The notes under the pieces: model-generated
Seen by the model: only the letters and a program-made list of their open reading frames with translations
Databases searched by the model: none
Told to the model about the DNA's origin: nothing
In this document: positions 1 through 8,090 of the stretch, in pieces
Position numbering within the stretch: the first letter of the stretch is position 1
How the letters are laid out: each line of letters begins with the position of its first letter
Made by a program: the position numbers and the translations under genes
NCBI RefSeq assembly: GCF_001423405.1
Contig: NZ_LMNS01000003.1
Location: 121,154 to 185,153, forward strand
DNA from: Methylobacterium sp. Leaf123
GTDB taxonomy: Bacteria; Pseudomonadota; Alphaproteobacteria; Rhizobiales; Beijerinckiaceae
DNA length: 64,000 nt
Reading direction: 5' to 3'

Positions 1-1429
1 TGCGGAACTGCCAGGGGTCGCTCGGATCGATGTCCTCGGGGAACAGGCCCGGACGGTCGGTGAGCGGGGTCCAGTCGGTGTAGACGCCCACGACCGGGCC
101 GAGATACGGCGTCTGCACCTCCAGGCAGCGGCGGAAGTCGATCTCGTCGGCCTCGACGATGCCGGCCTCCGGGTTCTCCAGGGCCCAGACCATGCCGGCG
201 AGCACGGCGCTCGTCACCTGAAGGCCGGTCGCGTTCTGGTAGGGGGCGATCCGCCGGGTCTCCTCGATGGAGAGCTGTGAGCCGTACCAGTAGGCGTTCT
301 TCTTGTGGCCGTAGACGAGGACGCCGAGCTCGTCGATGCCGTCGACGATCTCGTTCTCGTCGAGGATGTGCTGGCGCTCCTGCACCTTGCCGGCATTGCC
401 CCACATCTCGTGCAGCGAGAGCACGGCGTCGTTGGCCGGGTGGTAGGCGTAGTGGCAGGTCGGACGGTAGACCGCCTCGTTCCCCTCGTGGACGGTGTAG
501 TAATCCGAGATCGAGATCGCCTCGTTGTGGGTCACGAGGAAGCCGAACTGCGCCTGCGCGGTCGGCGTCCAGGAGCGCACGCGGGTATCGGCGCCGGGCT
601 GGAGCAGGAAGATCGCGCAGCGCGAGCCCTTGGTCTGCTCCTCGGCGTTGGCGGGCTTCCAGGTCTCGTGCGTGCCCCAGCCGAGTTCGGCCGGCTGATT
701 GCCCTCGGAGACGAAGCCCTCGACCGACCAGGTGTTGACGAACACGCCCTGCGGCTTCGGGTTCTTGGCCCGCTGGGTGTCGCGCTCGGCGATGTGGACG
801 CCCTTGACGCCGAGCTTCTGCATCAGCCCGGCCCATTCCTCGCGGGATTGGGGCTCCGGATCGGTGACGCCCGTATCCGCCGCGATGTTGAGGAGCGCCT
901 GCTTGACGAACCACGACACCATGCCGGGGTTTGCACCGCAGCACGACACGGCGGTCGTGCCGCCGGGCGCGGCGCGGCGGGCGGCGAGGATGTTCTCGCG
1001 CAGCGCGTAGTTGGTGCGGTCGGCCTGGCTCAAGTCCTTGTCGAAGTAGAAGCCGGCCCAGGGCTCGGCGACCGTATCGATGTAGAGCGCACCGAGTTCG
1101 CGGCAGAGTTCGAGGATGTCGCGCGAGGAGGTATCGACCGACAGGTTCACGCAGAAGCCCTGGCCGCCACCTTCCGTGAGGAGCGGCGTGAGGACGTCGC
1201 GGTAGTTCTCCCTCGTCAGGGCCACCGTCTCGAAGCGCAGGCCGTGCTTCTCGGCCAGATCCTTATGGGTATCCACCGGATCGATCACGGTGAAGCGGGC
1301 GCGGTCATACTCGAAATGGCGCTCGATGAGGGGCAAGGTGCCCCGGCCGATCGAGCCGAAACCGATCATTACGATCGGGCCGGTGATGCGACCGTGGACG
1401 GGCCAATCCTTCTTCGGGCCATCAGACAT
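1..1429 (-). CDS. hss: Homospermidine synthase (3' end cut by window edge)
   Basis: This cytosolic enzyme makes sym-homospermidine from putrescine with NAD as bound redox carrier. It belongs to the saccharopine dehydrogenase-like fold. About 476 codons are present and no stop is reached. Family members are about 480 residues, so only the last few codons are missing. The start is the ATG at 1427-1429, which opens MSDGPKKDWPVHGR. A Rossmann dinucleotide loop GFGSIGRG lies at residues 23-30. Further landmarks are VIDPVDTHKDLAEKHG, the SCCGANPGMVSWFVKQALL stretch and an aromatic C-terminal region (YTDWTPLTDRPGLFPED). Ornithine decarboxylase, which makes the putrescine substrate, lies upstream on the same strand with one acetyltransferase between. 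The gap to that neighbour exceeds 600 bases, so hss probably has its own promoter. The family call is firm. Confidence 0.93.
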   Translation of the reverse strand, partial: MSDGPKKDWPVHGRITGPIVMIGFGSIGRGTLPLIERHFEYDRARFTVIDPVDTHKDLAEKHGLRFETVALTRENYRDVLTPLLTEGGGQGFCVNLSVDTSSRDILELCRELGALYIDTVAEPWAGFYFDKDLSQADRTNYALRENILAARRAAPGGTTAVSCCGANPGMVSWFVKQALLNIAADTGVTDPEPQSREEWAGLMQKLGVKGVHIAERDTQRAKNPKPQGVFVNTWSVEGFVSEGNQPAELGWGTHETWKPANAEEQTKGSRCAIFLLQPGADTRVRSWTPTAQAQFGFLVTHNEAISISDYYTVHEGNEAVYRPTCHYAYHPANDAVLSLHEMWGNAGKVQERQHILDENEIVDGIDELGVLVYGHKKNAYWYGSQLSIEETRRIAPYQNATGLQVTSAVLAGMVWALENPEAGIVEADEIDFRRCLEVQTPYLGPVVGVYTDWTPLTDRPGLFPEDIDPSDPWQFR

Positions 1430-1702
1430 GCGCGGACACTCCTGTCGGGCTGCTCGTTGTTTGAGAGCGGCGTGATTGATGCTTGGAAGTGACGAGCGGA
1501 TGACGGTTCGGCGTCTGCCGGTCAACCGGTCGATCCCCTCTTGTGTTGCGGAATGGTGAAGATTGCAGTTTTTCAGCTATGAGTTGAGTGCAGGTCTGGG
1601 GCCGGATTGCGTCGGAGGCGTGCGCCGAAAAGTCTGTCTATGCTGCACTGCAACAAGGGAGTGACGCTCAAGGGCAGACAGCACGCACAAGGAACCCGAA
1701 CC

Positions 1703-1891
1703 ATGCTGACCGTCCTCACCGCACCGTCCATCCATCCCGAAGTCGAGACGATCGATCGCGACCCGGGCATCATCACCCTCCTCGCCGCCCTCGTCCGCGC
1801 CGGACGTACGGCCGCCGGTCAGGCCCGCGCCTTCCATGATGGGGCCAGCCGCCTGTCCTTCTCCGCGACCGCGTGGCCCTATCACCGTTGA
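1703..1891 (+). CDS. Small hypothetical protein, 62 residues
   Basis: This short frame is divergent from hss and convergent with the acetyltransferase. The ATG at 1703 is preceded by AAGGAA about ten bases upstream, which decides the start. The product begins MLTVLTAPSIHPEVETIDRD, continues with a hydrophobic helix-like stretch (GIITLLAALVRAGRTAA) and ends SFSATAWPYHR. No cysteine pairs, signal peptide or known motif is visible. It sits in the 622-base space between hss and the acetyltransferase; the rest of that space (1430-1702 and 1892-2051) shows no other convincing gene. The ribosome-binding site and protein-like composition favour a real gene, but this is not proven. Confidence 0.4.
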   Translation: MLTVLTAPSIHPEVETIDRDPGIITLLAALVRAGRTAAGQARAFHDGASRLSFSATAWPYHR

Positions 1892-2051
1892 GCCGGTGAT
1901 CCGTGCCGGTGCTCCCGGCCCCTTCCATGACGACCATCCTCGACCGGACCAGGGTCCGCCGCCGCTCCTGCGCGTCGACGGGCCCTGTTTCGCATGCGAA
2001 CCGCGCATTCAATCGAATGACGGGACGCGGGCTCTGCAGCCCGGCCTCGTC

Positions 2052-2609
2052 TCAGGCGGCCTGTCGTCGTGCCACGACCGCGGCGGCCTCGGCTGCCACC
2101 TCCGGCAGGTGCTCGAACGCGCCGGTCGCGCGCAGCACGCCTTCCGCGCCCGCAAGCGCACCGGCCGCCAGTTCCAGCCCGAGGAAGCGCTCGCGCTCGA
2201 ACGGGCCGGGCATGTAGAGCCCCGCCGCCTTCTCCGGCTCGAAGCCGAAGCGGGCATAGTAGGGCGCATCCCCCACCAGCAGCACGGCGCCGTGGCCGAA
2301 CGCCGCCGCTTGGGCGAGCGCGGCCCGCATCAGCGCGCCGCCAAGGCCGGCACCCTGAATTTCCGGATCGACCGCGAGCGGGCCGAGCAGCAGGGCCGGC
2401 CGGCCGCAGCCGGTCTCGACATCCCACAGCCGGACGGTGCCGACGAGCCTGTCCGCCCGCGCCGCGGTGAGGGCCAGACCGCGCGCGGGCAGGCGGCCCT
2501 CGCGCAGACGCTGCGAGGTCTTCAGGAAGCGGCCGGGGCCGAAGCAGGCGTCGAGCAGATGCTCGCGGGCTGCGATGTCGGAGGCGATCTCATCGCGGAT
2601 CTGGATCAT
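2052..2609 (-). CDS. GNAT family N-acetyltransferase
   Basis: The 185-residue protein begins MIQIRDEIASDIAAREHLLD. It is built like a single-domain GNAT enzyme that moves an acetyl group from acetyl-CoA to an amine. The acetyl-CoA loop region reads LGPLAVDPEIQGAGLGGALM (about residues 76-95), matching motif A (V-x-P-x-x-Q-x-x-G-x-G-x-x-L). The later part (VLLVGDAPYYARFGFEP) is typical of the YhbS-like subgroup. The ATG at 2607-2609 gives a full-length domain. It lies 179 bases downstream of ornithine decarboxylase on the same strand and upstream of hss, so a polyamine-related substrate is possible but only inferred from position. A long open frame on the opposite strand (1836-2708) has no family features. 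Confidence 0.85.
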   Translation of the reverse strand: MIQIRDEIASDIAAREHLLDACFGPGRFLKTSQRLREGRLPARGLALTAARADRLVGTVRLWDVETGCGRPALLLGPLAVDPEIQGAGLGGALMRAALAQAAAFGHGAVLLVGDAPYYARFGFEPEKAAGLYMPGPFERERFLGLELAAGALAGAEGVLRATGAFEHLPEVAAEAAAVVARRQAA

Positions 2610-2788
2610 GGCCGTACCCTCCCAAGGTCGCTCGCAAGCGGGGGGAAACAGCCCTCGCACCCGCTCGAAAGCGGGCCGTCCGGGACAATCGACGAGCGCG
2701 TCTCGTGAGACGCGCGGCACTTCTGAGGGGAAAGGCGTGAACGAAGCCTGACCGGGGCCGGCCCGCCGGAGCGGGATGGCCTCAAGGA

Positions 2789-3955
2789 TCAGATCACGAT
2801 CTGCTCGAGGGGCGGGAAGCCGTTGAAGGCGACTGCCGCATAGGTCGTGGTGTAGGCGCCCGCGCCCTCGATCCACACCTTGTCGCCGATCGAGAGGGAG
2901 ACCGGCAGCGGGTAATGGTTCTTCTCGTAGAGCACGTCGACCGAATCGCAGGTCGGGCCCGCGACGACGCACGGGGCCATGCGGTCCTCGTCGTGGTCGG
3001 TGCGGATCGCGTAGCGGATCGACTCGTCCATGGTCTCGGCGAGACCGCCGAACTTGCCGATATCGAGATAGACCCAGCGCACCTCGTCCTCGGCCTCCGA
3101 CTTCTTGGAGACGAGCACGACCTCGGCCTCGATCAGACCGGCATTGCCGACCATGCCGCGGCCCGGCTCGATGATCGTCTCCGGGATGCGGTTGCCGAAA
3201 TGCTTGGTGAGCGCGCGGAAGATTGCGTCGCCGTAGGTTTCCACGCCCGGCACCTGCTTGAGGTACTTGGTCGGGAAGCCGCCGCCGAGGTTGACCATCG
3301 ATAGGCCGATGCCGCGCAGGGCGCATTCCCGGAAGATCTCGGAGGCGGAGGCGAGCGCCCCGTCCCAGGCTTCCGTGTTGGCCTGCTGCGAACCGACATG
3401 GAACGACACGCCGTAGGCGTTGAGGCCGTGCCGGTGGGCGTGTTCCAGCACGTTCACCGCCATCTCCGGCTCGCAACCGAACTTGCGCGACAGGGGCCAA
3501 TCCGCACCGGCGCCGTCGCAGAGGATGCGGCAGAACACCTGCACCTCTTGCGCCGAGATGTCGGCGGCCTCGCTCGCGCGAACGATCTTCTCGACTTCCG
3601 CCTGGCAATCGACGGCGAAGAGACGGATGCCGAGCTTGAGCGCGCGGACGACGTCGCGCTCCTTCTTGATGGTGTTGCCGAAGGAGACGCGGTCGGCGGT
3701 GGCGCCGGCGGCGAGCGCCATCTCGATCTCGGCCACCGAGGCCGTGTCGAAGCAGGAGCCCATCTCGGCGAGCAGGCGCAGCACTTCCGCGGCCGGGTTC
3801 GCCTTCACGGCATAGAACACGCGGGTGTCGGGCAGCGCGCGGGCGAAGGCGGTATAGTTGTCGCGCACGACATCGAGGTCGAGGACCATCACCGGGCCCT
3901 CGTCCCGGCCGAGGTCGCGGCGCGCGCGCAGGTAATCGCGGATGCGATCGGTCAT
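2789..3955 (-). CDS. Ornithine (lysine) decarboxylase, PLP fold type III
   Basis: This 388-residue group IV decarboxylase makes putrescine from ornithine (and often cadaverine from lysine), feeding homospermidine synthesis. The PLP lysine is Lys51 in FYAVKANPAAEVLRLLAEMG. Other family marks are the HVGSQ strand, the GGGFPTKYL phosphate loop, the EPGRGMVGNAG glycine-rich loop and the C-terminal GPTCDSVD box, whose cysteine and aspartate act across the dimer interface. The start is the ATG at 3953-3955, opening MTDRIRDYLRARRDLG. An open frame runs upstream without stops to 4207, but it crosses the structured leader and is not family-like. The order odc, GNAT, hss on one strand suggests a polyamine locus. 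The leader (3956-4310) suggests post-initiation control. Confidence 0.93.
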   Translation of the reverse strand: MTDRIRDYLRARRDLGRDEGPVMVLDLDVVRDNYTAFARALPDTRVFYAVKANPAAEVLRLLAEMGSCFDTASVAEIEMALAAGATADRVSFGNTIKKERDVVRALKLGIRLFAVDCQAEVEKIVRASEAADISAQEVQVFCRILCDGAGADWPLSRKFGCEPEMAVNVLEHAHRHGLNAYGVSFHVGSQQANTEAWDGALASASEIFRECALRGIGLSMVNLGGGFPTKYLKQVPGVETYGDAIFRALTKHFGNRIPETIIEPGRGMVGNAGLIEAEVVLVSKKSEAEDEVRWVYLDIGKFGGLAETMDESIRYAIRTDHDEDRMAPCVVAGPTCDSVDVLYEKNHYPLPVSLSIGDKVWIEGAGAYTTTYAAVAFNGFPPLEQIVI

Positions 3956-4310
3956 TGGTCGTCCCCACCACAGGTTCGAGGCGCCGTCGAGGGCGCAAGA
4001 TCGAATCGTGACGGTCCGTGAAGGACCGTCGGCGTCAGGGGGCGATGCGTCGCTTCCGCTTCGCGCTTTGGAGACGCGGAACGGCCAGCGGGCGCGAGAA
4101 GCACCCCGGAAGCTGCCGTGGATTGGATGGGGGAAACCCCAACCGCACGCCGGGCAAGGATAAACAAGCCTCTTCGGTGTCGGCCTTTGGAGGGCCGACG
4201 AGACCAAAAAAGCCCGTTCGTCGTTGCTTTAAGCTGCGTCCCCCGTGGAGAGCGGGGTTCGCCGGTTTCGCCTCCGGCTGCCGGTTGTTGTTAGGGTCTG
4301 GTGTTGCCAC
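3956..4310 (-). promoter_or_regulatory. Long structured leader of ornithine decarboxylase (speF-motif candidate)
   Basis: About 350 bases precede the decarboxylase start and hold several hairpins on the transcribed strand. One is an 8-bp perfect stem at 4010-4017/4023-4030 with a 5-base loop, 55 bases before the start codon. A 7-bp stem lies at 4179-4185/4193-4199. A competing 6-bp pairing joins 4218-4223 to 4196-4201 and overlaps the second stem. A GTG-initiated frame (4310 down to 4035) crosses these stems and carries rare codons TTA, CAA, CGA-CGA and TTT-TTT at 4206-4232. Alphaproteobacterial ornithine decarboxylase genes are known to carry the long speF RNA motif. Position and length fit that motif, but I could not test the covariance model. 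Confidence 0.5.
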
Positions 4311-4640
4311 CCGGATGCCGGCCGTAGGGATCCACCCTTTACGACCATCGATCCTTTAAGACCCCTGGCGGCTGTCCGGCAGTTGACCGGATGCCCACCA
4401 ACCGACACGCGGCCACAGGCACGTGCGAAATTGGGCAGGCGCCATATACGGCCGGGGGCTCTCGACCACAAGGGAAAAGCCGGTCCGCTACCCCCTGATT
4501 TCCGGCCGGAACGGATGAGAATTCGGCTTGGCGCGTGATTGTTGCGCGAAAGACGCAGCCCCGTATCGCGCGAGCCCGGCCGGCCTCTTTCCAAGCCCGA
4601 CCGAAGCGGCCATTGAACCGTGGCATTTCGGGATAGGATC
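4311..4640. other. Intergenic stretch between divergent odc and opgG
   Basis: These 330 bases lie between the odc leader and the glucan biosynthesis gene. No open frame here looks protein-like in composition. The stretch should contain both divergent promoters. A GGATAGGA ribosome-binding region at its right end serves the gene starting at 4641. No terminator or RNA gene was recognised. Confidence 0.4.
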
Positions 4641-6248
4641 ATGATCCACGCCAAAGGCCATCACGCCCCCAACGGCCCTGTCGAGCCGGCCGTGCCCTCG
4701 CGCCGGGGCGTGATGTCGGGGCTGGCCGCCGCAGGTCTCGCTGTGGCGCTGCCGGCTTGCGCCGAAGAGAGCCCAGGGAGCCTTCCCTTCGAGCCCGGCA
4801 TGGTCGAGCGCCAGGCGCAGGCGCTCGCCGCGCAGCCCTTCGACGGCCGTTTCCCGCCGCTGCCGGCACCGCTCGCGGGTCTCGATTACGACGCCTATCG
4901 CGACATCCGCTTCCGGAAGGACCATGCGTTTCTCGGCGAGGCCGGCGGGCCATTCCGGCTTCAATTGTTTCACCGCGGCTTTCTCTATCCGCGCCCGGTT
5001 TCCGTGAGCCTCGTGCGCGACGGGATCAGCACGCCGATCCCGTACGATCCGGCGCTGTTCGATTTCGGCCGGACGCGGATCGAGGGGACGCTGCCGAGCG
5101 ACCTGAACTTTGCCGGCATCCGTATCCATGCGCCGCTCAACCGGCCCGACCGCCTCGACGAACTCGTCGTCTTCGTCGGCGCGAGCTATTTCCGCTTCCT
5201 CGGGAAGGACCAGCTCTACGGCCTCTCCGCCCGCGCCCTCGCGATCGGCACCGATGCCGACAAGGAGGAGTTTCCGTTCTTCCGCGCCTTCTTCATCGAG
5301 GTGCCGCCCGCGGATGCGAAGACGCTGACGATCCACGCCCTGCTCGACAGCCCCTCGGTGGCCGGCGCCTACCGCTTCACGGTCGAGCCGGGCCAAAACA
5401 CGACCGTGCAGGTGAGCGCGACGCTCTACCCGCGGCAGGACTTGGCTTCCGTCGGCATCGCCCCGCTGACCTCGATGTTCTTCATCAGCGAGACCGATCG
5501 CGGCCATAGCGACGATTACCGGCCGGAACTGCACGATTCGGACGGGCTCCAACTCGCCACCGGCGCCGGCGAATGGCTGTGGCGGCCGCTCGACAATCCG
5601 CAGGGCCGGCGGATCTCGACCTTCCTCGACCGCGACCCGAAGGGGTTCGGGCTGATGCAGCGCGACCGCGACTTTGCCAGCTACCAGGATCTGGAAGCCG
5701 GCTATGAGCGGCGTCCCGGCTACTTCGTCCAGCCGGAGGGTGCCTGGGGCGAGGGCAGCGTCGTGCTGATGGAACTGCCGACCGACAACGAGACCGCCGA
5801 CAACGTCGTCGCCTTCTGGCGCCCGAAACAGCCCTATCCGGCGGGTAAGCCGGCGCGGCTCGCCTACACGATCCGCTCGCATACGGGCGAGGATCTCCAC
5901 CCGAACGGCAAGGTCATGAACACCTTCATCGCCGAGCCCGCCGCGAGCGGCGCTGCGCGCCGGGCCGCGGATCCAACCGCCCTGCGCAACCGCCGCTTCC
6001 TGATCGATTTCGGCGGGGGGGAGCTGAAAAACCGTCTCGGCGATCCGACGCCCCCCGACATCGTCGCCAGCGCCAGCAGCGGCCGGATCGTCGCGACCTC
6101 GATCGTGCCGAACCCGCATGTCGGCGGTTTCCGCGTCGCCCTCGACGTACAACTCGACGGGCCGGGCGCGACCGAATTGCGGGCCTATCTGAAGAAGAAC
6201 GATCAGGCCCTGACCGAGACATGGTCCTATCCCTGGAGCGTCGCGTGA
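4641..6248 (+). CDS. Periplasmic glucan biosynthesis protein (OpgG/OpgD family), Tat-exported
   Basis: The 535-residue protein belongs to the MdoG/OpgG family, which builds or trims osmoregulated periplasmic glucans. The N-terminus carries a twin-arginine signal (SRRGVMSGLAAAGLAVALPA). OpgD uses the Tat route whereas OpgG uses Sec, so it is closer to OpgD on that criterion. The mature part opens LDYDAYRDIRFRKDHAFLGE, the family signature at the start of the first beta-sandwich domain. It continues through FFISETDRGHSDDYRPELHD and WGEGSVVLMELPTDNETADN, and ends with the C-terminal Ig-like domain (HVGGFRVALDVQLDG). The start is the ATG at 4641, six bases after AGGA. A GTG at 4620 is in frame but lacks a good ribosome-binding site. 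The stop overlaps the next gene by four bases, implying translational coupling. Confidence 0.9.
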   Translation: MIHAKGHHAPNGPVEPAVPSRRGVMSGLAAAGLAVALPACAEESPGSLPFEPGMVERQAQALAAQPFDGRFPPLPAPLAGLDYDAYRDIRFRKDHAFLGEAGGPFRLQLFHRGFLYPRPVSVSLVRDGISTPIPYDPALFDFGRTRIEGTLPSDLNFAGIRIHAPLNRPDRLDELVVFVGASYFRFLGKDQLYGLSARALAIGTDADKEEFPFFRAFFIEVPPADAKTLTIHALLDSPSVAGAYRFTVEPGQNTTVQVSATLYPRQDLASVGIAPLTSMFFISETDRGHSDDYRPELHDSDGLQLATGAGEWLWRPLDNPQGRRISTFLDRDPKGFGLMQRDRDFASYQDLEAGYERRPGYFVQPEGAWGEGSVVLMELPTDNETADNVVAFWRPKQPYPAGKPARLAYTIRSHTGEDLHPNGKVMNTFIAEPAASGAARRAADPTALRNRRFLIDFGGGELKNRLGDPTPPDIVASASSGRIVATSIVPNPHVGGFRVALDVQLDGPGATELRAYLKKNDQALTETWSYPWSVA

Positions 6249-6757
6249 GCACTCGCAGCGAACGCGTCGCTGCCCGCATACCGGTGGAGATCCGGCCGGC
6301 CCAACTCGCCGATCTCGACGCCCTCGTCTCGCTCGAACACGCCGCCTTCACCACCGACCGGGCCGAGCGGCGGGCGATCCGCCACGCGATCCGCTCGGAC
6401 AGCATGACCCTGCTGGTCGCGGTCGCGCGCGATCAGGCGGAGGGCGGCGCGGTCGAGATCCTCGTCGGCGCCGCCACGACGGAGCGGCGGCGCACCAGCC
6501 GCGTCGCCCGGCTCTCGTCGCTCGCTGTCGCGCCCGCACGCGCCGGTCTCGGGCTCGGGCGGCGCCTGCTCGAAGCCGCCGAGGCTGATGCCCGCGCCCA
6601 TGGCTGCGAACGGCTGCGCTTGGAGGTGCGGTCCGACAATGGCAGCGGCATCCGGCTCTACGAGCGGGGCGGCTATGCGCGAACCGGGACCAATCCGGAC
6701 TACTACGAGGACGGCATGGAGGCGTGGTGCTACGAGAAGGCCCTGACGGAGGGGTAA
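6245..6757 (+). CDS. GNAT family acetyltransferase (RimI-like)
   Basis: The 170-residue GNAT enzyme carries motif A as LSSLAVAPARAGLGLGRRLL. The last helix region (LRLEVRSDNGSGIRLYERGG) holds the N-x-x-x-x-x-x-Y pattern typical of RimI-like proteins. The GTG start at 6245 overlaps the preceding stop (GTGA), so it is probably translated by re-initiating ribosomes. An in-frame ATG at 6221 inside the upstream gene is the alternative start. Coupling with a glucan biosynthesis gene is consistent with a joint role, but the substrate cannot be read from sequence. Confidence 0.85.
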   Translation: MSTRSERVAARIPVEIRPAQLADLDALVSLEHAAFTTDRAERRAIRHAIRSDSMTLLVAVARDQAEGGAVEILVGAATTERRRTSRVARLSSLAVAPARAGLGLGRRLLEAAEADARAHGCERLRLEVRSDNGSGIRLYERGGYARTGTNPDYYEDGMEAWCYEKALTEG

Positions 6758-6901
6758 CGTTGGCTTGTGCGCCGCAGCGCAGGTGCGCCAGCGCACTGGC
6801 GAACCGGTCGGCCAGATACAAGGTTCAGCCCACCCGAAGGTGGTTCACGCGCCTGCACCGCAGCGTTTTCGAGAGCCGCTCCCCTCCCGATCGAGTATCG
6901 A

Positions 6902-7990
6902 ATGCCCTCAATCTTTGACCCGATCACGCTCGGCGCGTTGAAGCTGCCGAACCGAATTCTCATGGCCCCGCTGACCCGCGCCCGCTCGACGCGGAGCCAC
7001 GTTCCGACGTCGCTGATGGGCGAGTATTACGCGCAGCGCGCGACCGCCGGCCTCATTATCTCCGAGGCCACCGGCATCAGCCAGGAAGGGCTCGGCTGGC
7101 CCTACGCGCCGGGCATCTGGTCCGACGAGCAGACCGAGGCCTGGAAGCCGGTGGTGAAGGCCGTGCACGAAGCGGGCGGACGCATCGTCTGCCAGCTCTG
7201 GCACATGGGCTACCTCGTCCATTCCGACTTCCTCGGCGGCGAGCCGCCGGTCGCCCCCTCCGCTGCCACGGCACCGGACGAGGCGCACACCTACGACGGT
7301 AAGAAGCCCTACAGCCCGGCGCGGGCCCTGCGCGAGGACGAGATTCCGCGGCTCATCGCCGATTACGAGCGGGCGGCGCGCAACGCCGTCGCGGCGGGCT
7401 TCGACGGCGTGCAGATCCACGCGGCGAACGGCTACCTGCTCGACGAGTTCATCCGCGACGGCAGCAACAAGCGCAGCGACCGCTACGGCGGTTCGGTCGA
7501 GAACCGGGTGCGGCTGGTGACCAAGGTGGCGCAGGCGGTGGCCGGCGTCGTCGGCGCGGACCGCACCGGCATCCGCTTCTCGCCCAACGGCCCGATCCAG
7601 GGCGTGGATGATTCCAACCCGCACGAGGTCTTCGGGCTTGCCGCCGAGATGATGGAGCGTGTCGGCCTCGCCTTCATCGAGATGCGCGAGCCGGGCCCGG
7701 ACGGCACTTTCGGTAAGGCGACGGTGGCGCCGGTGGCGCCCGTCATCAAGGAGCGCTTCGGCGGCCCGGTCATCCTGAACTGCGACTATGACGGCGAGCG
7801 CGCCAAGCAGGCGGTGGCCTCGGGCGAGGCGGATGCCATCGCCTTCGGCCGGCCCTACATCGCGAACCCCGATCTGGTCGACCGCATCGCCAAGGGCCTG
7901 CCCTTCGCCAAGGACGACATGAAGACCTGGTACAGCCAGGGGCCGGAAGGCTACGTCGATTACCCGGCTCTGTCGCAGAAGGCGGCGTAA
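6902..7990 (+). CDS. Old Yellow Enzyme family NADH:flavin oxidoreductase (alkene reductase)
   Basis: This 362-residue TIM-barrel flavoprotein belongs to the N-ethylmaleimide reductase/OYE group. It reduces activated C=C bonds (and nitro or quinone compounds) with NAD(P)H and FMN. Signatures are IFDPITLGALKLPNRILMAP at the start, QLWHMGYLVHSDFLGG, and QIHAANGYLLDEFIRDG with the substrate-binding His-Ala-Ala-Asn. The SNKRSDRYGGSVENR loop and AFGRPYIANPDLV phosphate-binding end follow. Length matches the family. The ATG at 6902 aligns with the conserved N-terminus; an open frame extends upstream but is not conserved-looking. It is probably monocistronic: 144 bases precede it and a hairpin follows. 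Confidence 0.92.
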   Translation: MPSIFDPITLGALKLPNRILMAPLTRARSTRSHVPTSLMGEYYAQRATAGLIISEATGISQEGLGWPYAPGIWSDEQTEAWKPVVKAVHEAGGRIVCQLWHMGYLVHSDFLGGEPPVAPSAATAPDEAHTYDGKKPYSPARALREDEIPRLIADYERAARNAVAAGFDGVQIHAANGYLLDEFIRDGSNKRSDRYGGSVENRVRLVTKVAQAVAGVVGADRTGIRFSPNGPIQGVDDSNPHEVFGLAAEMMERVGLAFIEMREPGPDGTFGKATVAPVAPVIKERFGGPVILNCDYDGERAKQAVASGEADAIAFGRPYIANPDLVDRIAKGLPFAKDDMKTWYSQGPEGYVDYPALSQKAA

Positions 7991-8034
7991 GCCGAGCGTC
8001 GGCCTCCGGGCCGCGTCGAGTGATCGAATACAGG

Positions 8035-8063
8035 AGGCGGCCTCGCGCAAGCGGGGCCGCCTT
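8035..8063 (+). terminator. Hairpin after the Old Yellow Enzyme gene
   Basis: A perfect 8-bp stem (AGGCGGCC at 8035-8042 with GGCCGCCT at 8055-8062) encloses a 12-base loop, 45 bases after the stop of the reductase. Only a weak T-run follows. It is a likely terminator before the phosphatase gene. Confidence 0.55.
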
Positions 8064-8090
8064 CCGCCATTTTGGGAAAGGCCCGATCCC

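Noticed and set aside
1836..2708. 290-codon open frame on the plus strand opposite the GNAT gene
   Set aside because: Composition is Arg/Gly/Pro-rich without family motifs, while the opposite strand encodes a complete GNAT domain. Long antisense frames are expected at this GC content.
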